Source: Roseiconus nitratireducens (GTDB lineage Bacteria > Planctomycetota > Planctomycetia > Pirellulales > Pirellulaceae). From it: a stretch of DNA of 36,284 nt. Both the position numbers and the translations under genes were made by a program. Under the pieces are notes generated by a model. The model did no database searches, had not been told where the DNA came from, and was given only the letters and a program-made list of their open reading frames with translations. The DNA is taken from positions 1 through 36,284 of the forward strand of contig NZ_VWOX01000030.1 in NCBI RefSeq assembly GCF_008629675.1. The letters run 5' to 3'. Shown in pieces: positions 25,277 to 33,855 of this stretch; positions within the stretch are counted from its first letter, which is position 1, and each line of letters opens with the position of its first letter.

Positions 25277-26419
25277 ATGAATGCCTCCCCACCGGCGAAA
25301 CTGTTCGCAGGTATCGCCGCCAAAAACCCGTCCTTATTCCGGCGCGTCCGCGTCACGCTTGGTGATCCCGCCGCTTGGATTGAGATCGACGGGAAGGCCA
25401 CGGCTCTGGTGCGGGACCTGGAAATGGACCGCGTTCGCTCCTTGAGTCACGCCGATCAAGTGTTGTGCCCGGCGGATTGTGTTCCCGATGGAGGGCTGGA
25501 TCCGGACCGTGAAACGGCCACCGCCCAAGCCGTTGCCGAGTTCTTTCGACGCCAGCAGGTGCGCTCGGTTTCGGTCGACCGAACGCTTCCCTACATCTTC
25601 GCCTGGCACCTTCGGGATGCCGACATCGAGGTTCAGTACGACCCTGAGATGGGTGTCTTTGATCGTCGTCAGAAATCAGAAGAGGAAATCGATGCCCTGG
25701 CCGAGGCGCAAGCCGTCACCGAATCGGTCATGCAACTCGTCTGCGAAAAGATTGCCATGGCCGGTGTCGGCGCCGACGGCACGTTGAAAATCGATGCGAC
25801 GGACTTGACCAGCGAGAGGGTGCGGGCGATCGCAGCAGAACAGTTTCTGTTCCGGAACTACTCAATGGCCCACGGAGCAATCGTGGCCTCGGCCCCGCAG
25901 GTCGCCGACTGTCATCACAGCGGTAGTGGCCCCTTGAGAACCGGGGTACCCATCGTTGTGGATCTGTTTCCCACCAACAACGTGACACACTACTGTGGTG
26001 ATTGCACTCGCACCGTGGTTCATGGGCAGCCCTCCGACACGGTCATCCAGATGCATTCGGCGGTGGTTGCTGCCAAGCGTGCGGCGATCGAGAAACTGCG
26101 CGTCGGATTTACTGGCCAAGACGTACACCGGGCGTCCGAATCGGTGTTGATCGATGCCGGCTACAAAAGCTCGCGAGGACAGTTGACCGACCAGCCGAGC
26201 ATCCAACACGGCACCGGACACGGAATCGGCTTGGAGGTCCATGAACCGATCCTGCTGGATGAAGGCGGCGGCGCGCTGCTGGAACGAGAAGTCTTCACCG
26301 TCGAACCGGGACTTTACGGCCGACATGACGGCGGTGTCCGGATCGAAGACATGCTGGTCGTCCGGGACGGCCAAGCACAGAACTTGAATCGACTGCACGA
26401 AGGATTGAATTGGACATGA
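25277..26419 (+). CDS. M24 family metallopeptidase (Xaa-Pro aminopeptidase-like)
   Basis: The 380-residue product starts at ATG 25277, with AGGAG at 25263-25267, nine bases upstream. The pita-bread catalytic half shows all five metal ligands: Asp229 (VVDLFP), Asp242 (GDCTRT), His315 (HGTGHGIGLEVHE), Glu343 (FTVEPGLY) and Glu357 (RIEDMLVV). The 13-residue spacing of the two aspartates fits the subgroup with DLFP/DIFP motifs. The N-terminal domain (about 1-140) is a creatinase-like non-catalytic part. The enzyme should remove N-terminal residues before proline or from dipeptides in the cytoplasm; no signal peptide is seen. The stop codon overlaps the start of the MogA-like gene (ATGA), indicating coupled translation. 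Confidence 0.9.
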   Translation: MNASPPAKLFAGIAAKNPSLFRRVRVTLGDPAAWIEIDGKATALVRDLEMDRVRSLSHADQVLCPADCVPDGGLDPDRETATAQAVAEFFRRQQVRSVSVDRTLPYIFAWHLRDADIEVQYDPEMGVFDRRQKSEEEIDALAEAQAVTESVMQLVCEKIAMAGVGADGTLKIDATDLTSERVRAIAAEQFLFRNYSMAHGAIVASAPQVADCHHSGSGPLRTGVPIVVDLFPTNNVTHYCGDCTRTVVHGQPSDTVIQMHSAVVAAKRAAIEKLRVGFTGQDVHRASESVLIDAGYKSSRGQLTDQPSIQHGTGHGIGLEVHEPILLDEGGGALLEREVFTVEPGLYGRHDGGVRIEDMLVVRDGQAQNLNRLHEGLNWT

Positions 26420-26961
26420 CCGACCAAACCAACGCGGCGGCGATTGGGGTCGTCACCGTGTCCGACCGCGCCAGCCGTGGTGAATATGAGGACCGGGGCG
26501 GCCCGGCCATCGAAGCCTATCTCAATGAGGTGCTACGATCGCCCTGGAAACCGGTACGCAGAGTCCTTCCTGACGAACAACACCGAATCGAAGCGACGCT
26601 GATCGAATTGTGCACCGAATATGAATGCTCCCTGGTAGTCACCACCGGCGGAACCGGACCTTCGATTCGCGACGTCACCCCCGAAGCCACCGAAGCGGTC
26701 TGCGACCGGATGATGCCCGGATTCGGCGAACTGATGCGTCAGGTATCTCTCCAGAAAGTTCCCACCGCGATCCTGTCAAGGCAAACCGCCGGACTGTTGG
26801 GTCGATCCTTGATTGTCAATCTGCCGGGAAAACCCAAGGCCATCGCCGAATGCTTGGACGCGGTCTTTCCCGCGATTCCTTACTGCATCGACCTGATGGA
26901 CGGTCCCAGGTTGGAAACCGATCCGAAACGTCTGGTTGCATTTCGCCCGGCTGGTCAATGA
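26416..26961 (+). CDS. mog: MogA/MoaB family molybdopterin adenylyltransferase
   Basis: The 181-residue product starts at ATG 26416, inside the stop of the M24 gene, with AAGGA 11 bases upstream; TTG at 26410 is also in frame. Motifs of the MogA fold are IGVVTVSDRASRGEYEDRGG at the N-terminus, VVTTGGTGPSIRDVTPEAT (substrate-binding loop) and PTAILSRQTAGLLGRSLIVN followed by LPGKPKAIAECL. The C-terminal tail with PYCIDLMDGP matches the longer MogA form. MogA adenylates molybdopterin before molybdenum insertion. No other molybdenum cofactor genes are near. The coupling to an aminopeptidase has no obvious functional link. Confidence 0.9.
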   Translation: MTDQTNAAAIGVVTVSDRASRGEYEDRGGPAIEAYLNEVLRSPWKPVRRVLPDEQHRIEATLIELCTEYECSLVVTTGGTGPSIRDVTPEATEAVCDRMMPGFGELMRQVSLQKVPTAILSRQTAGLLGRSLIVNLPGKPKAIAECLDAVFPAIPYCIDLMDGPRLETDPKRLVAFRPAGQ

Positions 26962-26985
26962 TCAAGGTTGCCAGCCGCACCACAT

Positions 26986-28725
26986 TCAATCGAATTCGAT
27001 CCGCTTCTTTTGCTTGCCTTCGCCCAGAACGGCGTAGCGCCACTCCGCCGTCACATTGGTTTCTCCACCGGCGAACTCTCGGATCAGCCAGCCTCGCTTG
27101 GTCGCCGGCGAATCCGCTGGCGGGGTCCGCCGTCGCTTCTCAATGCGATCCCGACTGATCAGCGCCAGCGACGGGTCCGCCGCGGCAAGCTTGCGATAGT
27201 ACCCGTCGGGCGACAACTCGTGATAGCGAAGGTCCGTCTTTTTGCGCACCGCCCAGCCCGCGTTTTCATCCAATTGATCGATCATCCACCGCTTGGTCAG
27301 CCAGTCGACACGGCCAAGCGAAGGTCGCGTTTGCTTGGCATCGCGACGAAATGCGGTCACCACGTCGTGCAACTGCGTCCAGCGGTCAAGCACCAGAGAC
27401 GCTTCGCCACGATTCTCCGGCCGCACGGCGGCGACAAATGACCGCGCCGCTTTCAAGTACCGCTGCTGAATCTCCAACGCATTCAAGTTGCCAAAGTTGG
27501 TCGGCACCCTTCGAACCAGATGCCAGTCGGCCGCGATCGCGTGGGTTGCCTGCACGGGACGTTTCAAGATCACAAAGTCCTTCGTCACACCGGCCTCGAT
27601 CATATCCAGGACCAGCGACACCGACCCCAATTTGACGTACTCGGCCAGCTCGGCAAGGTTGGAGTCGGACAAACCGATTTGCAACCGTTGACGCCGCGAC
27701 CACATGGTCCTGGTGGATGCCAGCGAAAGAAACGACTTGGCGCAGAACTGCCCCAGCCAGTGTCCGTAAACGTAGATCGGCTTTTCGCCGTGGTAACCGC
27801 CCATGTCGGCAAGGACATCGATCGCCATCGCCTTGGGACTCAGACGGAACCGACCATCGTGATCCAAATCGCCGGCACCGCACAACGCAACGCGGGACAC
27901 CAGCATCGCGGTCAAGTACTTTCGTTGCTTTCGAAACGCGACGTGACGACCCACAAAACGCAACACGACGACCGTCGGCAAGTAAACCAGTCGCAGCATG
28001 CCCATCAAGAACTGGCGCACCCAGCCGGGAAGGGATTCAAACAATTCCGAGGGCGAACGCGAGTCCGCATCTTGATTGCCAGATTCCGCTTCGTCCCCCG
28101 ATTCCGTCCGATGAGGGCGTTTGCCGAACAACGCGATCAAGGTGAACGTCAATGCCAGGACGGGCAAGGACAGCAACAGACTGGCAATCTGCATCGCCCA
28201 TAACAACAAGACAAACCCGCGATAAATCAACAACCAAGCGCCACTTGCGACGACCGTTTCGTAGTTTTCCTGACAGCCATAAACATGTCCCAACGCATCC
28301 GTGCTGTTTTTCAGCACGCGCAAATCCAAACGACGACTAACGTCGGCCGCCGCATCGCTGACCATTTCGTCAATCGATCTTTGGCAGGCCAGCAACTCGT
28401 CGGGGCTGGTGACTTCAGGGGTCGCCACTTCCACCAGACCGCCCGGAAGAGAGTGCAGCGAAGGGTGCGACTCCAACGTCACCGCACCGCCGCTGGCAAG
28501 AAACAACTGGTCCGAATCGAATACGCCGCAAACGGCCGGCTGGTCTCGCCGAATCGCGGCGCAGATGGCGGCGTAGATCTTGGCCGCCGCGGGCAAGTCA
28601 GCCGTCGCAATGCCAGGACGGTTCAGCACCATCGTCGCGTATTCGGTCTCCATCCCCATCAATCGAGAGACCAATCGGCCGCGGGATGCCGAACGGCGCG
28701 AATGCTTGGAGGCCGCGGCATCCAT
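26986..28725 (-). CDS. Pup ligase/deamidase (Dop/PafA) family protein with inserted membrane segments
   Basis: The 579-residue product carries the Dop/PafA signature motifs. They are GMETEYA (24-30), the nucleotide/metal segment KNSTDALGHVYGCQENY (139-155), VALCGAGDLD (279-288), LSDSNLAELAEYVKLGSVSLVLDMIE and ALEIQQRYLKAA. Family members ligate the small protein Pup to lysines or deamidate or remove it. Between ENY and the next core motif there is an insert of about 110 residues with a strongly hydrophobic run (163-201), an acidic hydrophilic stretch (208-228) and another hydrophobic run (236-257). This should anchor the enzyme in the membrane. No Pup-like small gene, proteasome subunit or Mpa ATPase is visible nearby. 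The gene is convergent with the MogA-like gene. Ligase versus deamidase cannot be decided from the sequence. Confidence 0.9.
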   Translation of the reverse strand: MDAAASKHSRRSASRGRLVSRLMGMETEYATMVLNRPGIATADLPAAAKIYAAICAAIRRDQPAVCGVFDSDQLFLASGGAVTLESHPSLHSLPGGLVEVATPEVTSPDELLACQRSIDEMVSDAAADVSRRLDLRVLKNSTDALGHVYGCQENYETVVASGAWLLIYRGFVLLLWAMQIASLLLSLPVLALTFTLIALFGKRPHRTESGDEAESGNQDADSRSPSELFESLPGWVRQFLMGMLRLVYLPTVVVLRFVGRHVAFRKQRKYLTAMLVSRVALCGAGDLDHDGRFRLSPKAMAIDVLADMGGYHGEKPIYVYGHWLGQFCAKSFLSLASTRTMWSRRQRLQIGLSDSNLAELAEYVKLGSVSLVLDMIEAGVTKDFVILKRPVQATHAIAADWHLVRRVPTNFGNLNALEIQQRYLKAARSFVAAVRPENRGEASLVLDRWTQLHDVVTAFRRDAKQTRPSLGRVDWLTKRWMIDQLDENAGWAVRKKTDLRYHELSPDGYYRKLAAADPSLALISRDRIEKRRRTPPADSPATKRGWLIREFAGGETNVTAEWRYAVLGEGKQKKRIEFD

Positions 28726-29082
28726 CGATGCAGGTTCCGCAAGGAAGAGAAATGATCACGAAATCAGGGCACAAGAGCCCCTTTCATGATAGCCCCTGAG
28801 GAGCGGAACTGACGTCCGCGGCGGCGGATCAGTAGAGATTCTCGTTCACCCGCCACCAGAGGATTGGTATCGACACAATGCACTTCACCCTCCCGCTCGC
28901 GGGAGGGTCGCGGAGGAGCTTGCGACGACGCGGGGAGGGCAAGTGTGGCGCGATTGATTTCAGCGGGTTCTTGAAGACACCCTCCCCAAAGGCTCGTACC
29001 TCGCCTTCGACCCTCGCTCCGAGTAGGCGAATTTCAGAACGGCACGTCCTTGAAAGGCACGAAGCCCGTCACCGCGTCGATA
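28726..29082. other. Intergenic region between S1 gene end and Dop/PafA-like gene start
   Basis: This stretch is 357 bp. It contains a GC-rich dispersed repeat copy (28881-28944) and a second C-rich block (CCCTCCCC, 28981-28988). It should also hold the promoter of the Dop/PafA-like gene and the 3' end of the S1 transcript, but no clear promoter or T-tract terminator could be read. No gene seen. Confidence 0.4.
28881..28944. repeat. GC-rich palindromic dispersed repeat, copy 1
   Basis: The stretch includes CCCTCCCGCTCGCGGGAGGG, a hairpin-forming arm, followed by TCGCGGAGGAGCTTGCGACG and CGCGGGGAGGG. A diverged copy lies at 35002-35070. Its intergenic position and stem structure fit a dispersed non-coding repeat family. 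Confidence 0.65.
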
Positions 29083-30819
29083 TCACCAGCGGAGTCCGAA
29101 GCGTTCCCCGCCGGAGTCTCGATTGTTGCCGCCTTTGAGTGGGCCGGCGTGGGACGGCTTGACGGCCACCTCACGCTGCGGCTCTTCGATTTCGGGTTCC
29201 GCCGTCTTTGCGTCGTCTTCGGCGATCTGCTTGGCCGCTTTAATCGACAACCCGATCTTCTGACTGTCGCGGTCAAATGACAACACCTTGACGTCCACCT
29301 CCTGTCCTTCGCTGACGAAGGCGTCGACTTTTGAAACCCGGTGGTGGGCCAGTTCGCTGACGTGAACCAGCCCCTCGACTCCCGGAGCCAGACGCACGAA
29401 GCATCCAAACGGAGCGATGCGAGTGATCGTGCCTCGGTGAATCGAACCGACCGCAAACTCGGCTTCGGCGGTGTCCCAGGGATTCTCCAGCAGGTCACGA
29501 TAGGACAAGCTGATCTTGCCGGTGTCCTTGTCGACGCTGTCGATCCGGACCTTCAACTTCTGACCGGCTCCGACGACTTCACTGGGATGCTTGATCCGTT
29601 CCCAGCTGAGCTTGCTGACATGAATCAGCCCGTCGAGCGCTCCGAGATCGACAAAGGCGCCGAAATCTTTGACCAGGCGGACGACGCCTTCCAGCACGTC
29701 ACCCGGCTCAATGGTCTCCAATTGCTCCTTGCGTTTTTCTTCGCGTTCACGTTCCAAAATGGCTCGGCGACTGAGCACCAGATTGCCGCGACGCTCGTTG
29801 GCCTCGGTGACCAGGCAGACGAACTTTTGATCAACAAATTCGCTGGCGTCTTCCACGCGATATTCGGCGATCTGGCTGATCGGCATGAATCCGCGAACAC
29901 CGCCAACCTTGCACTCCAATCCGCCGCTGTTGTGCCCCGTGACCACGGCCTCGACAACGCTGCCTTCTTCCAGATCGCTCCAGTCGGCCACGTCGATGGT
30001 CGATCCCGGCAACGTGCACAGGTACAGTCCGTCTTCGCGGCTCATGCCCCGCACGATCACCTCGACCGACTGGCCGACCGTCGGCTCGGCCTCGGTAAAC
30101 TGCTCCAACGGAACGACGGCTTCGTCGGGTCCACCGAGGGCCAGATAAACACTGTCCTGGTGGATTTTCAAAACGCGTCCGCTGATCCGCGTTCCTTCGC
30201 TGATCGGCTCTTTGCGGTCTGACATTCCGGCCGATCCGCCCAACATCGATTCGACGTCCGCCGCAGCCAACTCCGCGTCCAATTCAGCTTGCAAGTCGTC
30301 ACTCAGCCCGCCACGCACCGAGGGAACCGCGACCTTCCTGGCGGCGTCCCGTCGCGGTGCGGTCGGCTTGCTGGTTGCCTCTTGGTCGGATTCTCCTTTC
30401 AGTCGCGGGCGAGGAGCGGACTTTTTCTTTTTCGGCTTGCTTCCCGATCCCTTGCCGCCGGCCTCCTGAACCTTGCTGAGTTGTTCGGTGGAAACACTCG
30501 GCGAAGCCGGTTTGGCGACTCCCAGGCCTCGAGCGGCCAGCGGTCCGGCGCCGCGACCGCCAGCAGGTTTGGCACTTTCTGGCGGCGTGGGGTTGGATTC
30601 ACCGGAAGCCGCAGCCATTGTCTCGGTCGTTGCGGGCGGTGCGTCGGTCGTTGCGGGCGGGTTGACACCGGCTGGCGCCGGAGCGGCATCCGTTTCGCTG
30701 GCCGCCGCATCGGATTGTTGACGCTGCTCCTCGGGCGTGAGCTTGGCCGTCGCGTCCTCGGACGGAGTCGTCGAAGCGGGTTCCGGAGCGGTGTTCGCGG
30801 GCTGTGGTTCGCTGCTCAT
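29083..30819 (-). CDS. rpsA: S1 RNA-binding domain protein (ribosomal protein bS1-like)
   Basis: The 578-residue product starts at ATG 30819 (MSSEPQPANT). The upstream open frame to 30954 is not protein-like. Residues 1-200 are Ala/Pro/Ser/Lys rich and probably disordered. Four S1 domains follow at about 207-271, 285-353, 372-441 and 457-526. The third has VKDFGAFVDLGALDGLIHVSKLS and the fourth TRIAPFGCFVRLAPGVEGLVHVSEL, typical RNA-binding faces. A short Glu/Gly tail closes it. E. coli bS1 has six domains, while four is common elsewhere, so bS1 is the best label. A general S1 RNA-binding protein is the alternative. It probably helps mRNA loading on the ribosome. Confidence 0.8.
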   Translation of the reverse strand: MSSEPQPANTAPEPASTTPSEDATAKLTPEEQRQQSDAAASETDAAPAPAGVNPPATTDAPPATTETMAAASGESNPTPPESAKPAGGRGAGPLAARGLGVAKPASPSVSTEQLSKVQEAGGKGSGSKPKKKKSAPRPRLKGESDQEATSKPTAPRRDAARKVAVPSVRGGLSDDLQAELDAELAAADVESMLGGSAGMSDRKEPISEGTRISGRVLKIHQDSVYLALGGPDEAVVPLEQFTEAEPTVGQSVEVIVRGMSREDGLYLCTLPGSTIDVADWSDLEEGSVVEAVVTGHNSGGLECKVGGVRGFMPISQIAEYRVEDASEFVDQKFVCLVTEANERRGNLVLSRRAILEREREEKRKEQLETIEPGDVLEGVVRLVKDFGAFVDLGALDGLIHVSKLSWERIKHPSEVVGAGQKLKVRIDSVDKDTGKISLSYRDLLENPWDTAEAEFAVGSIHRGTITRIAPFGCFVRLAPGVEGLVHVSELAHHRVSKVDAFVSEGQEVDVKVLSFDRDSQKIGLSIKAAKQIAEDDAKTAEPEIEEPQREVAVKPSHAGPLKGGNNRDSGGERFGLRW

Positions 30820-31018
30820 CGAAGCGTTCGATGTGATCAAGAATGGAGAGGGGCGAATTGCGACGTGGGGACGTCTGCAAATAGACGAAGCATGACGCGC
30901 GTGGTGGTTCTTCGACAACCCGCCGCCGATGCGAATGGCCTTGCAGTCTAGCACCCCGAAAACATTGTCGGTAGTCTTCGAATCTGGTTTGCCCGATTCC
31001 GAAACCCAGGTCCGACCG

Positions 31019-31525
31019 ATGCCCGCATTTTCCGAATTCGCCCAATCGCTAGCCGACGTCCTTTCGAGCGAGTTGCGATCCGCAATCGAGTCGGCTCCGT
31101 TGCCCCCGCTGGACGAAGGAACCCGGCACCCGCCGCTGATGCCGCTGTTGACCGGCGGGATTGGTGATCACTTGACCGATGTCCGACCAGCGCGGCAGAT
31201 GGAAATCCTGAGCGGCATGTGGTTGGTGGCCGGTGACATCCACCAAAGTCACTCGATCAGCCAAGACTTGCCCAGCAAGGAAGGAAGTTTTCTGCACGGC
31301 ATCATGCACCGGCGCGAACACGATTTCGGCAACTCCAAGTACTGGTTTCGTCGTGTGGGATCACACCCGGTGTTTGAGCAGATCCGATCGGAAACCGACG
31401 GTCACTATTCCGATCCGTTCGATTTCGTCGACCAATGCCAGCAAGCCTCCGGGGCGGAGGTCGACGCCTGCATCGATTCGCAGTGGGTCGAATGGCAAGC
31501 TCTGATGCTGTTCCTGGTCGGTTGA
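31019..31525 (+). CDS. Conserved hypothetical protein
   Basis: The 168-residue product starts at ATG 31019 (MPAFSEFAQSLADVL). In-frame starts at 30929 and 30935 are possible but add residues overlapping the S1 promoter side. No signal peptide or membrane helix is seen. The central part is dense in His, Trp and Arg: GMWLVAGDIHQSHSISQDL, HGIMHRREHDFGNSKYWFRRVGSHPVF, then a DPFDFVDQCQ segment and a hydrophobic EWQALMLFLV end. The HRRExDFxNxKYWFRR pattern looks like a conserved core that could bind metal or nucleic acid, but I cannot name the family. It is divergent from the S1 gene and convergent with fusA. Confidence 0.7.
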   Translation: MPAFSEFAQSLADVLSSELRSAIESAPLPPLDEGTRHPPLMPLLTGGIGDHLTDVRPARQMEILSGMWLVAGDIHQSHSISQDLPSKEGSFLHGIMHRREHDFGNSKYWFRRVGSHPVFEQIRSETDGHYSDPFDFVDQCQQASGAEVDACIDSQWVEWQALMLFLVG

Positions 31526-31582
31526 CCGCGACTGGCTGGGGCGGACAAGACCGCTGGAGCGGCTATCTCGACCGTGGCCCGC

Positions 31583-33679
31583 TCAGCCAAAGTGAAACGC
31601 GTCGGCGTCTCCCTTGGGCGCCGGCTGATAGCCCAACGGTTCCATGCTGCTTCCGGCCCGCCCCTGGCTGAGACTTCGGACGGCACTGCTGTAGCCGAAC
31701 AGTTCTTTCAGCGGCGCGTGAGCCGTGATGACGGTCATTTCGCCCCGAGTCTCGGTGGCGGCAATCACGGCGCGACGCTGTTGAAGGTCGCCGACCAGTT
31801 CGCCCATGTATTCCTCCGGCGTGGTGACTTCGACCTTCATCACCGGTTCCAGCAGAACCGGCCCGGCTTGCTCGAGCGCCTTATCGAATGCGTCACCGGC
31901 GGCGATCCGAAAAGCCACCTCGTCGCTGCCCTCCTCACTGATTTCCGCGTCATAGGCTTCGATCTTGACTGCCGATAGGGGGAAACCGGCCAGCGTTCCG
32001 CCGCCCTCGGCGCGGTCGCGTAACTCCTGAATGGCGGCTTGCCTGACTTCGTTGCTAAGCGGCACATCCGGCGGCAAGCGGTCAAACACCTGAGGCGGCA
32101 ACGTCTTGTCCTCCAGCGGCGAGACCCGGACGCTCAGCCGCGCGAACATTTGTTCGCCGCCCATCTGGCGGTTGCACACGCCGACGACGTCGGCCGTTCC
32201 GTCGATGGTTTCACGGTAATTGACGCGCGGCTTGTAGAATTTGACGTTCAACCCGAAGTCCCGAGTCAGCCGGTGTTGGATCACCTCCAGGTGCAATTCG
32301 CCCATCCCGCTGATCAGGGTCTGCCCCAGTTCCTCATTCTCCACGGCCCGGAAGGTCGGGTCCTGACGCCGCAGCATCTCCAGCGTTTCTTCCAGCTTCT
32401 TGCGATCGGACGTGTTCTCCGGCTCGATCGCCATCGACAGCACGGTTTCAGCAAAGCTGATGCTGGGCAACTGAATCAGTTCCTTGCTGTCGCACAGGGT
32501 GTCACCGGTGATGGCGAAGCGAGGTCCGATCACGCAGCAGATATCGCCGGCGGCCAGGGATTCAGTCTGACCGTCGCGGTTCTTTTTCGAGGCGTGGATC
32601 TGCCACAGTTGAGCGACGTTTTCTTTCTTGTCGCGATTGGGACAGTAAACTCGCGTGTTCTGTTTTAGCTGACCGCTATAGATCCGAATCCAATAGTTGT
32701 CGCCGGTCTTCGCCGGCAAAATCTTGAACACCAGGGCACTGAACGGCTCTTTAGGATCAGGCGCCCGGGTCAACGTCTGGTCGGTTTTCTTCGGGTTGAA
32801 TCCCTCGACCGGCGGACGATCCAGCGGGCTGGGCAGAAAGTTCCCCACGGCCGTCATCAACGGCTGGACCCCGATCCCGTGCAACGCGGATCCGCACAAA
32901 ACCGGCTGGATCGTCTGATCGATGCAGCCCTTGCGGAGGGCGGAGAGAATCAGATCCTGGGGAACTTCCTTGTCCTCCATCACCAGGGCCATCGCGTCCT
33001 CGCTGATTTCGCACACGGCTTCGAGCAACTGCTCACGCCACAGCAGGGCGTCGTCCATCAACTCCGCGGGGATGTCGGTTTCACGAACCGTCTTGCCTTC
33101 GGTCTCCGGATCGAACTCCAGAAACTTCATCTCGACCAGATCGATCACGCCGCGAAAGGGATCATTGACGTGCGTCGGCCCCTGACCGACGGGCAATTCG
33201 ACGGCCACCGGACGCCCGTTCAGCCGCGGTCCGATGTCGTTGAACACTGATTCAAAATCGGCGCCCTCACGATCCATTTTGTTCACGAACACGATGCGGG
33301 GCACATTGTAGCGGTCGGCCTGTCGCCACACGGTTTCGCTTTGCGCCTCGACCCCTTCGCGCGCCGAGAACACGACGACCGCTCCATCCAAAACTCTCAG
33401 GCACCGCTCCACTTCGGCAGTGAAATCGACGTGGCCGGGCGTGTCCAGCAAGTTGATCGCGTACTTGCCCCAGTTGAATTTCACACAGGCGCTGAAGATC
33501 GTGATCCCCCGCTCCTGCTCTTCGGGATCGTCGTCGGTGTCGGTCGTTCCGTGGTCGACCCGGCCCACGCGGTGCTTGGCACCGCTCAGGAACAGCATTC
33601 GTTCGGTCACCGTCGTCTTGCCCGCATCGATGTGCGCAATGATTCCGATGTTGCGTAGCAGTGAGATGTCAGCGGACAT
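31583..33679 (-). CDS. fusA: Translation elongation factor G
   Basis: The 698-residue product starts at ATG 33679. The GTPase motifs are intact: AHIDAGKT (15-22), the GIT switch I threonine (58-60), DTPGH (79-83) and NKMD (133-136). Domains II to V follow, with GELHLEVIQHRL in domain III and EPVMKVEVTTPEEYMGELVGDL in domain V. The protein moves tRNA and mRNA during translocation or, in some paralogues, recycles ribosomes with RRF. The segment GRVDHGTTDTDDDPEEQERGIT and VERCLRVLDGAVVVFSAREGVEAQ differ from the E. coli form. They look closer to the spirochaete/planctomycete spdEFG type and mitochondrial EFG2. Its place after rpsL-rpsG fits the str operon, but a terminator separates them and no tuf gene follows. 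Confidence 0.93.
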   Translation of the reverse strand: MSADISLLRNIGIIAHIDAGKTTVTERMLFLSGAKHRVGRVDHGTTDTDDDPEEQERGITIFSACVKFNWGKYAINLLDTPGHVDFTAEVERCLRVLDGAVVVFSAREGVEAQSETVWRQADRYNVPRIVFVNKMDREGADFESVFNDIGPRLNGRPVAVELPVGQGPTHVNDPFRGVIDLVEMKFLEFDPETEGKTVRETDIPAELMDDALLWREQLLEAVCEISEDAMALVMEDKEVPQDLILSALRKGCIDQTIQPVLCGSALHGIGVQPLMTAVGNFLPSPLDRPPVEGFNPKKTDQTLTRAPDPKEPFSALVFKILPAKTGDNYWIRIYSGQLKQNTRVYCPNRDKKENVAQLWQIHASKKNRDGQTESLAAGDICCVIGPRFAITGDTLCDSKELIQLPSISFAETVLSMAIEPENTSDRKKLEETLEMLRRQDPTFRAVENEELGQTLISGMGELHLEVIQHRLTRDFGLNVKFYKPRVNYRETIDGTADVVGVCNRQMGGEQMFARLSVRVSPLEDKTLPPQVFDRLPPDVPLSNEVRQAAIQELRDRAEGGGTLAGFPLSAVKIEAYDAEISEEGSDEVAFRIAAGDAFDKALEQAGPVLLEPVMKVEVTTPEEYMGELVGDLQQRRAVIAATETRGEMTVITAHAPLKELFGYSSAVRSLSQGRAGSSMEPLGYQPAPKGDADAFHFG

Positions 33680-33764
33680 GTTCAGTCAAAGGAGAGGGGA
33701 ATGGGTGAACGTCGCGCTGGCCAAGGCCGACCGCGGAACCGGAGCCGAATGTTGTACCGGAGCG

Positions 33765-33806
33765 AATAAAAAACCGCGACACGGCTAGCAGCCGTCTCGC
33801 GGTTTT
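33765..33806 (-). terminator. Intrinsic terminator after rpsL-rpsG
   Basis: On the minus strand, arms AAAACCGCGA-G-ACGGCT and AGCCGT-G-TCGCGGTTT pair around a three-base loop with one C-C-type mismatch. TTTTTTATTC follows directly. The hairpin lies 50 bp past the rpsG stop and before fusA. Confidence 0.85.
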
Positions 33807-33855
33807 GTGTTTCAGCAGGATCACCGATCGGCGGGCTTTTGGAAGCCCGAACCGA

